From NCBI RefSeq assembly GCF_029633865.1, contig NC_079213.1:95543066-95607065 (forward strand): 64,000 bases of DNA, given 5' to 3'. The DNA comes from Lampris incognitus. Taxonomy: Eukaryota; Chordata; Actinopteri; Lampriformes; Lampridae. The position numbers and the translations under genes were made by a program. Numbering within the stretch: the stretch's first letter is position 1; each line of letters begins with the position of its first letter. Shown piece after piece: positions 36,001-63,480 of the stretch. The notes under the pieces are model-generated. The model saw only the letters and a program-made list of their open reading frames with translations, did no database searches and had not been told where the DNA came from.

Positions 36001-39000
36001 TCTTTGGACGGACTCGGCGCGGTGCTGTCTCAAGTGCCCCGAGGAGAGTCCAAGGCCAGACCTGTTGGTTTTGCAAGCAAGTCCCTCAGTGCCTCACAGC
36101 GGAAGTATCCAGCTCATAGACTGGAGTTCATGGCGCTGAAGTGGAGTGTTTGTGAAAAGTTCAGCCACTGGCTGAAGGGTCAAAGCTTCACCGTTTGGAC
36201 AGATAATAATCCGCTGACTTATCTCCTAACGAAGCCGAAGCTTGACGCGTGTGAGATCCGCTGGGTGTCTAAGTTGGCGTCTTACACTTTCGATCTCAAA
36301 CACCTGCCAGGGAAGAAAAACGTGGTGGCGGATGCGTTGAGTCGCGACCCTTTTTCCAAGCCCGTCAGTCAGAGGCTACTTAGGGAGCCCTACCCGGCCC
36401 TTGTTCAGGAAGCCGACGGGGTTGAGGGGGACTCTGTGCAGGATGTTTTCAGACTCAGTTGCCAGTCCCAAACAGTGAGTAGTGCGCGATCTGGGTTTGC
36501 TTGTGATGCAGCTGAGGTCAGGGCTTTTTGTCAAGCCAAATGTGACTGGCCTGATGCATCAGTATTCACAGCACTCAGTTTGGTCCAGCACGTTCAGCAT
36601 CTGTCGGGTGGTCAGGATACACTGCCAATGTTATCCACCGAGGAGCTCAGGTTGAGTCAGGGGCAGGACCCCTGCATCTCCAAGGTGTTGCCCTTTGTCG
36701 CTGTTCGGAAGCGGCCATCGAGGCGTGAGAGGCATGGTGCTAACCAGAAGGTCCTCAGGCTGTTGAAACAGTGGGAGAAGTTGGAAGTCAATGATGGTGT
36801 CTTGTACAGGGTGACAAAGGACCCAGTGTCCAAGCAGAGGAGGTCTCAGTATGTTTTACCTCTGAGTCTGAAAGACAAGGCACTGTCTGGCATCCACGAT
36901 CACGCTGGTCATCAGGGCCAGGACCGTACTCTCTCTCTTGCAAGGCAGCGTTTTTATTGGCCTGACATGGAGAGGGATATCAGAGCATATGTCAGATGCT
37001 GTCAGAGATGTGTGTTTGGGAAGACCCCAGAGCCAGCTGCTTGCGCGCCCCTGGAGAGCATTAAAACTTCCGCACCGATGCAGCTTGTGTGTATGGATTT
37101 CTGGTCCGCTGAGGACAGTAAGCAGCGGTCAGTCGATGTCTTAGTGGTTACTGACCACTTCACTAAGCTTGCTCACGCGTTCCCCTGCACCAATCAGACA
37201 GCGAAGCAGGTCGCCAAGAAACTCTGGGATCATGTATTCTGTGTTTACGGGTTTCCAGAGAGAATACATTCTGACCAGGGCACAAACTTTGAGAGTAACC
37301 TGATTGCAGAGCTTCTCAAGTTGGCGGGTGTAGCGAAGTCCCACACGACGGCCTACCATCCTATGGGTAATGGCGGGACAGAGCGTTTTAATCGCACGAT
37401 GGGGAATATGCTCCGTTCCCTTCCGCTTCAGCAGAAGCAACAGTGGCCTCAGCAGATCCATTCTCTCACGCTCGCGTACAATGCCACTGTTCACGAGACC
37501 ACGGGTTATGCACCTTTCTTCCTGATGTATGGGCGTGTCCCAAGACTGCCGGTGGATGTTATGTTCAGGCAGGTTTTGCATGATCCTCACGTTGTTGACT
37601 ATGACTCTTATGCTCAGTCTCTGCTTTCCTGTCTAAGGAGTGCAATGGAGATCGCTCAGAAGCACTCCACGGCTGAGCAGCAGCATCAGGCGCGACAGTA
37701 CAACAGACACGCCAAGGGCACTGTCCTGTCTGTCGGGGATCGTGTTTTGGTTGCGAACCAGAGTGAGCGAGGGAAGAGAAAGTTGGCTGACAAATGGGAG
37801 AACGGAGTGTACACGGTTGTCGGTGTCAATCCCAATATCCACGTCTACAAGATTCAGGATGCAGAGGGGCACACCAGAGTGGTGCACAGGAACCGTTTGT
37901 TGGACGTCAACTTCTTGCCCCTTCCTGAGTTAGATCAGGGTGAGGAGTCCAGTACAACCAGTCAGTTGCTTGACTGCGCAGAGTCCGATGAGGAGGACAG
38001 TGCAGATGGCCTGACGGTCTCAGGGGATGCAGTGGGGCTAGCAGTCTCATCACTTGGAGACTCGCCTAGATCTGAGTGGGCAGAAGCGGAAGAGTTCATT
38101 CCGTCTAGTCTGGTAGTCAGTCCTGTGGGGGCCACTGCTCAGTCTCCACCCAACACACACGCACCACACAACACACATGCACCACACATAGAGGCATCAC
38201 ACTCACTCGATGTAGGTGTTATATCTCACACTGATTCGCACACAGGGGCACCACCCTCACTCGATACAGATGTTGCAGCTCGCACTGTCTCACGCACACA
38301 AGTAGAGAGCGATGGTCGGGTTAGGACACGCACAGGGAGGGTGGTGAGGTCAGTGAACAGGTTAATAGAATCTATGGCTCAGATGCCATTTCTACGGAGT
38401 GTGAGGGTTTGAACTTTGATGGAGGTTGGAGTCATTCAAACTAGTTTAATGTGAGTTATTAGGTGTCTATCAGACAGGGTTGTTTTGGGCCAAGTGCATG
38501 GTGTGGCGTATCAGGCGTCACATTGATCTAGGGGAATACTGAGACTTGATCAACCTCATTATTTTCTGAACCTCGTAACTGAGGTAGCTCCTAAGTTGAC
38601 TGGAGGACTAGGTCCTTCTTTTCACTTGTGCCAGTAGTCAGTGATGGGCTTTTCCTTTCCTCTTTCTCTTTTTATCCTGCTGTCAGGATGTTGGTGAATT
38701 TCAGGAGGGGTGAATGTAACCAGGTTAAAATTAATGTTTTTATTTTATTTTGTTTGAGTATGAAATATCACCAAATCCTGTCTGTGTGCTGTTATTTGTG
38801 TTTACTACATTTTATTTTATGTCATTATTTACTTTTATGTATGTTTTCCAACAACCGTCATATACGTGTACTGTCGCTTTAAGAGAGAGGTCTTGTGGGT
38901 ACACGGAAGAGGGAACGCGGGAGAGGCCATTTTTGTTTTGTGGGAGGAGTCTCAAGCAGCAATCGAGCCGAGCCACACGTGTTTTTTTTACCGTGGGACA

Positions 39001-39437
39001 GTTTTGCTGGTTGAGGAGAACGTAACCTTGAGTATCCCTGTAAGAAGATACTGCAAGCTGTGGGATAAAATACTTGTTTATCCTTTATTACATCGGAGTC
39101 CCGTGGACGGTTTCTACTTCTAACGCACACGAGTGGAGTCCGGGCAGTGGTTGAACTTCGACCCCCACGTCCGTAAGAAACACCGCTCCCGCTGGAGGAC
39201 TGGACGGTTGTCGAAGGGTTTGAAACCAAAATAAATGGCAAGGTGGGCCAAATAGAGTCCTGTGTGTCCCCGCTCCTTCCTTGATCATGATGATGATGAT
39301 GATGATGAGAGACTGAGGGCTCCCCACAACACCTGGGACCCCACCCAAAATAGAACACAACGCAGAGCTAATGATGAGAGTGACGGGCGTGCAGCAGGCT
39401 GACTAGCATAGAACAGCATAGGACTGCCCCCGTTACA
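33040..39437 (+). mobile_element. Ty3/Gypsy LTR retrotransposon (copy 2)
   Basis: This is a long copy of the same family as copy 1. In order: a gag-like region at about 33.05-33.95 kb with a CCHC zinc knuckle (CINCLSPGHWKRDC), a retropepsin-like protease with LDTGS near 34.17 kb, reverse transcriptase with LCYLDDL near 35.56 kb, RNase H at about 35.95-36.35 kb, integrase at about 36.9-37.8 kb, and a 3' LTR. The domain order RT-RNase H-integrase is diagnostic of Ty3/Gypsy. No matching 5' LTR was found upstream. It is a broken copy with one or a few breaks and is young, judged by its close match to copy 1. The left limit is approximate. Confidence 0.92.
38715..39437 (+). repeat. 3' LTR of Gypsy copy 2
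   Basis: This 723-bp LTR starts TGTAACC after a purine-rich tract and ends GTTACA. It is collinear with 2374-3098, including the (GAT)n run near 39287. Confidence 0.87.
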
Positions 39438-39497
39438 TAAGCAAAAAAAGAAAAAAGCACACTTAGCAAAAAACGGACCCTTTTAAGATCAATTCCA

Positions 39498-39857
39498 TCC
39501 ATCCATCCTCTCAACCGCTTATCCTGCTCTCAATGTCGCGGAGATGCTGGTGCCCATCCCAGCAGTAATTGGGCGGCAGGCGGGTAGGCACCCTGGATAG
39601 GCCGCCAGGCCACATCACGCAGGGACGACACACACACACCTAGGGACAATTTAGTATGGCCGTTTCACCTCACATACATGTCTTTGAACTGTGGGAGGAA
39701 ACCGGAGCCGCGGATGAAACCCACACAGACAGTGGGAGAACATGAAAACTCCACACAGCGGACGACCCGGGACGACCCCCCCAAGTTGGACTACCCCGGG
39801 GCTCGAACTCGGGACCTTCTTGCTGTTAGGCGACTGCGCTAACCACTGCGCCACCGT
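39498..39857 (-). repeat. SINE-like family B, full-length with target duplication
   Basis: This is a reverse-orientation family B copy with its (ATCC)n tail at left and head at right. It is flanked by perfect 10-bp duplications, ATCAATTCCA at 39488-39497 and 39858-39867. The internal CA tract is only a few units long here. Confidence 0.88.
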
Positions 39858-39867
39858 ATCAATTCCA

Positions 39868-40321
39868 ATCAGAAATAATCTTTAGAAAAAAGGAAGGTTG
39901 CATGCCATTACAGACACTGCATGTGAAACATCGGTGCTCAGTCTGGTTTGAAACTTAAACCCAGGCTCCTTAATAATAATTATAATACAGTTTATTTGTA
40001 TAGCACCGTTCATAGATAAAATGCAGTCCATTGTCGAATGTCAGGCTTACTTGGTAGTGTTAGAGATGCCCCACATCGTCCGAGAGGGATATGATGAAGG
40101 TAACATGAAGGTAAGAAAAGAGACAAACTGTTCTTACTCTTGGTGAAGGTACGAACAGAGACAAACTAGTCAAGCTGTCCCTCATTGGAAGAATGATGTT
40201 CAGAACCGTGTTTTGCATAACACATACAACTTCCTGTTTCCTGTTCTCACTCTTTAAAGCAGAGGATGAGAGCGATAGGTGTCAGAGAGCATTAATAGCT
40301 CAGTTAAACTCCAATCTCACC
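39868..40321. other. 5' flank of the protease gene
   Basis: The stretch at about 39972-40060 (AT-rich start, then 'tttatttgtatagcacc') resembles a common fish repeat tail, not assigned. The rest is the presumed promoter and 5' UTR of the downstream protease gene. No clear TATA box is fixed. Confidence 0.4.
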
Positions 40322-41833
40322 ATGGACGTCCTAAAAAGCGTGGCACTCCTGATGCTTTCTCTGGCTCTTGGTGGAGGTAAGCTAAAATGTTAAAAGCTGT
40401 GCATGTATTAGTGTGAATGTCTGTTTTTGTATATTGCACTGTCAGGCAACAGTACACGGGCAATCACAGCCCACTTTTAGTATTTTGTCAGATGAGCACC
40501 ACATATCGGGTGATTTTTATCAGGGTTTGAAGACACAAGTTGGTCACTTTGGTGATGCAGGTTAGATGTGCGCCTCTCCATAACGGCCCTCTATAATCTT
40601 TTCGCCAGTCCACTCAGGGAAGATCTATGGAGGCCACGAGGCTGTCGCTCATAGTCGGCCCTACATGGTGATTTTGGAGCGGTTGTGTCCGGAATCGAAC
40701 AAGGCGTTCTGCGATGGATTTTTGCTGAATGAGGACTTCGTGTTGACTGCTGCCCACTGCGAAGCCAGGTCTGTTCAACGTTTACCCATTTGATGACAAA
40801 CACAATGTCGAGAGTTCAGGGTCACATGAGAAGATGTGGCAACAGGGCGTCCGGGTAGCGTGGCGGTATATTCCGTTGCCAACCAACAGGACCGCCGGTT
40901 CAAATCCCTGTGTTACCTCCGGCTTGGTCGGGCGTCTCTACAGACACAATTGGCCGTGTCTGCGGGTGGGAAGCCGGATGTGGGTATGTGTCCTGGTCAA
41001 TGCACTAGCGCCTCCTATGGTCGGTCGGTCGGGGTGGGGGTAGCGTGATCCTCCCACGCGCTACGTCCCCCTGGTCAAACTCCTCACTGTCAGGTGAAAA
41101 GAAGCGGCTGGCGACTCCACGTGTATTGGAGGAGACTTGTGGTAGTCTGCAGCTCTCCCAGGATCGGCAGAGGGGGTGGAGCTCGAAAGAGTGGGGTAAT
41201 TGGCCGGATACAAGTGGGGAGAAAAAAAAAAGATGTGGCACCGGACCGCCCCCCCCATTCAGAGGGCCTCACTTAGTACAATTTCACCCCCCCCTCTATC
41301 TGGGGCCCTCCTTGCCAACTTGCACAACAACAGGTTCGAAACAAATGACAACAAAATCTCTTGATCGTGAATGCCAAATGTTCCCGGTTATGCATAATTG
41401 GTAAAAAGCAACATTATATTTTGTTTTTTCTGCAGAACTACTGGAATAAGATTAGCATGAACAAACATGGTTGTAGACACAAAGTACTGACTTCAAAGAA
41501 TGCCACGGCCATTTCAATTGGCTTGAACAGAACATTTAAGTATAAACATCGTCGCGTGGGCAAAGTTCGTCAATGCAATCTCATTTAAGTGTAAATTGTC
41601 TCGATCATTATCTGCTGTGTTGCCGTGACGCCGATTTTTCACCCGTTTTACAGTGAAAGTTTTGTCTTTTCAGCTCATATAATGTCTTATTCGGGGTCCA
41701 CAATTACTACAATAGAGCCGAGCAGAACATCACTGTGACTCAATCCTTCCCGCATTATAACTACAGCATGAGTCCGTACACACTGTCACATGACATAATG
41801 CTGCTCAAGGTAAAACAAACAAACAAGCTATGG

Positions 41834-41872
<39 letters not shown>

Positions 41873-42880
41873 GGTCCTGTTTAATCCATCTGAATTATTA
41901 ACGCTGTAGAATCATTGAGACTGTTACATAACCGCATGGCCAGTGATTCATGAATGAATATCTGAAATAATCGCCTCTGTGCATAACTGTAGTCCACTGA
42001 CTTCCGGTTTCTACTGCAGCGGTCATACCAGTTTCCTGTTTATTGGCCGTGGCATACTTTTCGCCATGCCTGCAAGATTTACCATGGATAAATGTCAACG
42101 ACATGCACAGACTTTCACCTGCACAGCAAACGGGGGGGGGGGGGGGTTCAAGTTGTACATATCAAGTTACGTCCACAATTATGAAGATGAGTATCCTTTT
42201 CCTCATAATTGTGGACGTAACTTGATGAGGATGAGCGTCCTCATCCTCATAATTGTGGAAGTCAGTGGACCACAGTTATGCACAGAGTGAGTACTGGAAG
42301 GATGCGACTCAATGTTCCATTTCTTCTTTAAAAGCTGTTGTTTTCCTTTCTTTTCTTTTTTAAACATCTCTCCCTCTTGTTTCCAAGCTGAGCTCAAAAG
42401 TCAAACTGAGCAAGCACGTGAGACCCATCGACCTCGCGGGCGAAGATGAACGCGCCCTGCCGGGTCGTTGCTTCGTCTCCGGCTGGGGAAACCCGAACAG
42501 AAACAGCACCTACATGTCCCCGAAGCTCATGGAGGTCAACGTGACCCTATCCGATTCACCATTATGCACCAAGGAGCATTTGTACTGCTGCGAAGGACAG
42601 AACGGACCTGCCAGAGTAAGTATACGCGCCAAATAATGAGTAAAACCGGGGATGCGCGTGGTGCCACTCGTTTGTGAGGGAGCGGAGCAGAAACACAGTG
42701 TGTGTGTGTGTGTCCTTGCAGGGAGACTCCGGCGGCCCGCTGGTCTGCGAGAACGGCCTGGCATATGGGGTGGTGTCCTACAGTACGATGCAACTAAATA
42801 ACGAACCGCTCTACGCTTTCACCAAGATCCCCGACCACAAAAGATGGATCGACGAGACACTCAATTATGCGGGAAAATAA
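40322..42880 (+). CDS. Granzyme/mast-cell-protease-like secreted serine protease
   Basis: This is a predicted 245-aa S1-family (chymotrypsin-fold) protease in five exons: 40322-40376, 40609-40768, 41674-41809, 42388-42615 and 42722-42880. The phases (1, 2, 0, 0) are those of granzymes and chymases. A signal peptide of about 20 aa (hydrophobic LLMLSLALGG) precedes a short propeptide ending GK; the mature chain would start IYGG at residue 24. The triad is His68 (TAAHC), Asp112 (HDIMLLK) and Ser196 (GDSGGP). Position 191 (chymotrypsin numbering) is Ala, so the Cys191-Cys220 bridge is absent, as in granzyme B and chymases. Four N-glycosylation sequons are visible (QNIT, YNYS, NRNST, VNVT). A Lys before the mature start suggests activation by tryptic cleavage. 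Likely stored or secreted by leukocytes; substrate preference is not predictable. Ortholog identity is uncertain. Confidence 0.88.
40842..41229 (+). repeat. SINE-like family A with target duplication, in protease intron 2
   Basis: This copy runs from head 'gggcgtccgggtagcgtggc' (B box ggttcaaatcc) to a poly(A)-like tail. Perfect 11-bp duplications AAGATGTGGCA flank it at 40831-40841 and 41230-41240. It lies in the sense orientation of the host gene. Confidence 0.9.
41975..42287. mobile_element. Small inverted-repeat element (MITE-like) in protease intron 3
   Basis: The ends CTCTGTGCATAACTGTRG are inverted, and matching extends to about 30 bp, over a 313-bp unit. Inside, a second inverted and direct repetition of 'cataattgtggacgtaactt' occurs at about 42160-42220, next to a G run at about 42132. 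No coding sequence is present. The target duplication is not clear. Confidence 0.65.
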
Positions 42881-43205
42881 CTCCCAAATCGCTTCATCGT
42901 ATACTTGTGTTTTCATGCAGCACAGGAGTAGGCGGTGATATTGCAATGGACTTGGGACCTGTGGCCTAATCTGAAACGTAATGACATCTTCAAATGGGAC
43001 CGTCAGCAAATAAGAATCGAATATTTTATACATTTCACACTTAATTTTTTTTTTGTAAATGCATAACCATGGCTTACATATGGGTATACTTTTTAACAGC
43101 TTCAATTGTAAAGGATAACGAGTTTTCATGTTTATATATCAGTAAGTGGCCAGGTCCCTTATGAGAATCATAACTTTTTGATCACCACGTTACCATGTAG
43201 TTGCA

Positions 43206-43211
43206 AATAAA
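43206..43211 (+). terminator. Candidate polyadenylation signal of the protease gene
   Basis: AATAAA lies 326 bp past the stop codon, the first canonical signal found downstream on this strand. Confidence 0.55.
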
Positions 43212-43369
43212 ACAGTTCAAACCCTGTTGCGTGTTGAGATGACCAGAGAAAATGAAATGTAGCCTATACACATTTGATACTGCTTTCTATGCTATTTTGA
43301 CTTAGGCTGTCCTGCTCTGTGGATGTACACTTAGATCTGATCATATGTACTCCATGTTGTTCCTCACTA

Positions 43370-43525
43370 GGGTTGCCAACTCCTTGAAAAGGAAATAAGG
43401 AACAGGAGACAGGGACGGGGGTTGGATGGACGGGGCGACGCGGGCATAACAAATATGTGCCTTACACTATACACACACACACAATATTTCATGTATAATA
43501 AGGAATGAGTCACGGTTGGCAACCC
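43370..43525. mobile_element. Short TA-flanked inverted-repeat element (MITE)
   Basis: This 156-bp unit has inverted ends GGGTTGCCAAC, with TA on both sides (43368-43369 and 43526-43527). This fits a non-autonomous Tc1/mariner-type or similar TA-targeting element. A short (CA)n lies inside. Confidence 0.65.
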
Positions 43526-44370
43526 TATTCACATGCTTTGAAACGTAACCTCTCCCGATGCTAATAAACTCATAGTGCTTTTGCATGGATTAAAGCAATT
43601 ATTAGAGCAACACTGCCATCTTGTGACGAACATGCATACAAAACAAAACCTTGAATTAAAAAAAAGTTTTTTCCACCGTGATTTTGAGAGCTTTGGGGTT
43701 CTTGAGCATTGCCATGTCTGGTCACTGGCTGACAGATCCTGCAGCTCATTAACAAATAACTTTCAATGCCTAAAACCCCACGGGTAAACCATCTTCAGCT
43801 CAAAACTGGTGCCATTGCAGCTCATCGGTTTTAAAATTACAGGGGGGGTTGGGCATTATCCAGGAAGGGCCAACCTTCACCCACACTGGCCCTTTCTGGA
43901 TAAGATTCCCACCCCCTCGTTTTAAAAGCAAAACCTCACAGGACAACAGCGGGTATGGGAATTCAACCTGTAGAATTTCACTTACGTGGTGGGACCTTAT
44001 GACAGGGGTATGTCACCTCACACCTGCTACTCTGCACTGCTGCATCAACTGACTTGCACAGAACAAGGTGCTCATACGATTCCTTATAACGTTTATTTTC
44101 CTTAAAACCGAAGCCAAAATCTTAAAAAAATTGTTTTTGATATAACCTGTCGCGGTCCCATTACAGTAGACCAAGTATAATTTTTAACTTTTTGAATAAA
44201 CATGCCCTTGTACACATGAAAGGGGGGGGGGGTGTACTGGACTCTACAGCCAGCCACTTGTCAACTAAATACTCAAGAGCTGGGTTGTATTCTGGTTGAA
44301 ACGTCTCTAAAATTTGGGCATCGGCAAGTTTACTGGTGAACAAGATGATCATCAAAATCACATTTTTCGA
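43526..44370. other. Intergenic gap between convergent genes
   Basis: This is sequence between the 3' ends of the protease gene (plus) and the first cirbp gene (minus). No exon or clear repeat was recognised. Confidence 0.5.
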
Positions 44371-44375
44371 TAAAT

Positions 44376-45248
44376 TTTATTTAAGCTTTTATTTCAAAAA
44401 ATACAAATGTCAAATTAAAGCATGCTTTAAAAAAATTCAACGCAAAAAAAAAAAAATCAGCACGATGCCATGATTAACAACATACTGTAAAACAAACCTG
44501 TTTTCTGAATACTGAGGAAAAACGTGACAGACCTGGCCTGCTTCACCTTTCAGTGCTTGAAGCTGAAGCTCGAGTAGCACCTGACTTCAAATCAAATAAG
44601 TGCCAGTTCAATTTCCAATTGAGCCAACAACAAAAACTCCAGTATCCAACAGCTTCATGCAAAGATTTTAGACTTAAAATAGTCTCAATCAATATTTCTG
44701 TGATACTTGAAAATGAAAGCAGAATACTTACAATATGAAACAAGTCTACAAACGGTTTAATCGCTCTTAGTTCTCTTAAAAAGAATGATAACAAGGACAA
44801 TAATGATTTCTGTTCTTTAGTCCTACCATTATAGAGCACAGCAGCATCAAACCACGACCACTGTCCAGTTGAGGTACATTCTGCCACTCACATTCATCTT
44901 TATTAATGGGTATATAAAGCTAAATGTGAGAAATGGCGGCACTAAATGTCAATCTTAATTTGTTCCCTTCATACCAATTACAAAAATCACAAAGCTGGAT
45001 GGAAAACAAGTTAAATAAAAAACAAAACTTGGAAAAGGACCAGTTGGGACGGAACGGCTTAGAATGCAAGCCAGCCCTCTCCTGAACTTAACCAGGACTG
45101 CTCTTATCTACAGAATTAGTTTCAGTTTCTCTTAATCTGTGCAGCTGGTTCTGTGCTAGAATTCAAGTCTAGCTAGCTCCGCTGTCATCCGAATGGGGCT
45201 GCAGATGACAAAGTTGTTGCCTGGATGACAGAGCTCCCAAATGCCAGC
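44376..45248 (-). other. Probable 3' UTR of the first cirbp-like gene
   Basis: On the minus strand this follows the stop codon at 45249-45251. It ends near two AATAAA signals (plus-strand TTTATT at 44377-44382 and about 44388-44393). The length of nearly 0.9 kb is inferred only from these signals. Confidence 0.45.
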
Positions 45249-47765
<2,517 letters not shown>

Positions 47766-48319
47766 AATTCGCTTCACCTATTGGAAAGAAAAAGAAAGCG
47801 TAACAAACGTTAAGCATATAACCCAGTAAATGGTAGCAGTTAGTGACGATATAGAACTACGATCAGCAGTAAATAGCAAAGTAGATCGGGCTTCTAGCAT
47901 CTCAACACACAAGGCCCCAGAATCCTATCCTTTGTTCCCCCACTGCCTATTCAGATAGCGGTAAATGGTCGTCAAATTAAACAATAATCAACTCGGGCAA
48001 CATCGCAACATTTCTATATTCAATCCTGGTCTCTTAGTTGACTAAACTAATCAATTCTGACTTTTAAGCTAACCAACGTGGGAGGTTAAAAATGGAGCCA
48101 ATAGCCAACAAGCGGCTAATGCTAGCTCTCGCCTCGGCCGACCACTTCCACCGGGACGCAGAAACGTAAGCCCCCGGCCTCCTTTTGGCTTTCGTGCAAG
48201 ACGTTAAAAAACGCGTTTCATTCAATGGCTTCGGTTTAGGCAAAGCTCCCGACTACATTAAAATCTATTGAAGCGATGTTTCGGAGCAAATGTCTCGCAC
48301 ATGTCGTGTAAAACTCACA

Positions 48320-48440
48320 ATCCCACCAGAAAATCTACTCGCCGAGACTGACCGACACGTTACCTCAGGCACGAGCGCAGGACAGGAAATGGGCGCGCGG
48401 AGACGCTCCGCCTACCGTGCCCAGCATTTATACGGGTCAT
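48320..48440 (-). promoter_or_regulatory. Promoter and 5' UTR exon of the first cirbp-like gene
   Basis: On the minus strand a TATAAAT-like box (plus 48426-48432) lies about 30 bp upstream of a CpG-rich stretch. A non-coding exon follows that could end at GATT|GTGAGT near 48323. Its matching acceptor (CCAATAG) lies about 10 bp before the start codon exon. The mild-cold element TCCCCGCC described for mammalian CIRBP was not found. Confidence 0.45.
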
Positions 48441-49738
48441 CTGACTAGTCACCGGGCCTTTATTTTGGAGAGATGGGATATCGTCTGTGATATCCAATCA
48501 AGTTCAAATGTATGGCCCGAAATCACAAATCACAACAGTGCAATATGTACGACGCCATCTATCACTGGACTCTAAACCCGAAAGAACAAGAAAAACCTCA
48601 ACAGGAAAAACAAAATATGGGAGCTCTCTTGTCGAAATCGCATTTGGTGCCTGAAAATACGTCAAATTTACCATACCCCCCTCCCCCCCAGGATTATGGT
48701 CACCAATGGCCCTCGCTACTCGCTATACACTGGCCGCTGAATTAAACCGAGGCGGTACTATCCCTTTCTCTACGTTTCTCGTACGCCGCGCTACCGGGGC
48801 GCATTTGGGTTTTTTGGTAGAGGATTGCCATGTGTTCATAACACGTCTGCATCGTTACCTTTTCTACTTTGCTCTAAAAGTGCAATAAATGTCTACAGGA
48901 GACGACCCCTAATATGCACACCTACATCAAGTTCATGATATTAGTTTGCTGCTTCCAGCGCTAAAATTATAGAGCTACTGAGACTTTATGGGCCAAAAAT
49001 TAAACTTTTGGGTTTCGCATTGGATCCTTAGTTTTCGCTTGGCATATCTAGCTACGATTATTTTAATATAGGGAGGGTTGCCTCTTTTTGCTCAATAGCT
49101 GAACACAGTCTGTCTTATTAACCCCCTGTAGTATTTACCAGCAGTTTGGCTCGAAAATACGTTCAACCTGTCTGGCGTAAAGACACAGATCCATACCCAA
49201 GACAGACCACCGCTAGGTTGGTGTTCTCAACTGTATGTTCTTTTCGCGGGCCTTGAATGATCTTCAACATTTTCTCTTCCATTCTTCAGGCCAAGACATA
49301 CAATTATCTGTAAGAGATATGTTATGATTGGTAAAACAATTGTCGAAAATATTCAGACACTCGTCTTCAGCATTGTATTCTGTACTTAGTATTCTGCACC
49401 AAGTTTTAATGACTGGATTAAAAAAGGAGAGCCCTGCTCAATCTCCGTTTGTATAACATCGATAGAAAATAAGTTTAGTGGTCATTATGCATACTCAATA
49501 ATGCAGGTAAGAAAATCAAAGAAGCTTAGTGGTCAGTTTGCATCTTGAACACTGTTCTTCCAAATTAGCTTTCTCAGGGAAGGAATTCACATGTGGCTTT
49601 ACTAAGCATTAGTTAACATTCTGGAATGAACTTAGTTGAGGACTGATGCATACCTTTGCCCAAGATGTAAAAGAATATCCAAGGGATCAAAGTAACCCAG
49701 CAGACCAAAGGTATGTCATCCTTGTCCAAGACTCGATT
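48441..49738. other. Gap between the two cirbp-like genes
   Basis: This is sequence between the promoter of the first copy and the inferred last exon of the second. A short Penelope-like end fragment occurs near 49488-49530 (ATGCATACTCAATAATGCAG). The 3' UTR of the second copy probably lies partly here. No other gene is seen. Confidence 0.45.
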
Positions 49739-62714
<12,976 letters not shown>

Positions 62715-63361
62715 TGTGGGTGATGCTTTGAAGACAAAAATGACAGTTAAAACAGAAGGCGTCCCTTATACCTGTCCGTGTTGTGTTTCGTTCAAACTGG
62801 AAAGTTCAGTGAACTTCCAATATGAAGATGCACACCACTGAGAGTCTGACTTTAATGCCACGATTTGAGACAAGCGACACGCTTATGTCATTTCGACAGA
62901 TCGTATCTGTAGCTTCTAACGAGTTTAAACTGTGTGTTAGGTCTCACTTGACCCCTGTCATACTTTTAAAAAAAATTCAAACACCACGCCTTGTTTCAAC
63001 AAGAATTACCTGAGCTGTGTTCCGTCCTGTTAACGCTGGCTCTAACTTAAGCAAACATACCCAGATGTTACTTAATTAACCTAACGTAAGAGGCCCATTG
63101 TATTTTATTTGGTTATGCGCTGTTAGCTATGTATTTTCAAATGTCTTGCGATAAAAAAAGGAAGAACAAAACATCAGCTATGTCGTAACAAAACCAAACC
63201 CAGTACCAATGTTACTCGGACATGCACTAGCTAACTTGGCGCAATTAGCTTGTGAGTAGTTTAATAACACGACGTAAAATTGCTCTAACCTTCTCCAGTA
63301 GTAGGTAAACAAGTTAATAAATGTATTTTGAAGCAGGACGGCAAGTTTGTTATTTACTTAC

Positions 63362-63430
63362 CTTGTGGTTTCACGTCGCCCAAAATAACACTTGCTAGAG
63401 GAACGTGGCTAAAATGGCCTCTGTTAAAGA
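63362..63430 (-). promoter_or_regulatory. 5' UTR exon and promoter of the second cirbp-like gene
   Basis: On the minus strand, a non-coding exon ends CCACAAG|GTAAGT at 63362. It would join an acceptor (TTCAAAG) about 15 bp before the start codon at 62714. The presumed start of transcription lies near 63430-63480. No TATA box was seen. Confidence 0.5.
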
Positions 63431-63480
63431 ACGAAAACCTCTGTTGACTTCCTGACTGAGAACGGAAGAGAGGGTGAACA

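Noticed and set aside
48320-48440. Mild-cold response element TCCCCGCC in the cirbp promoter
   Set aside because: The octamer was looked for on both strands of the promoter region and not found.
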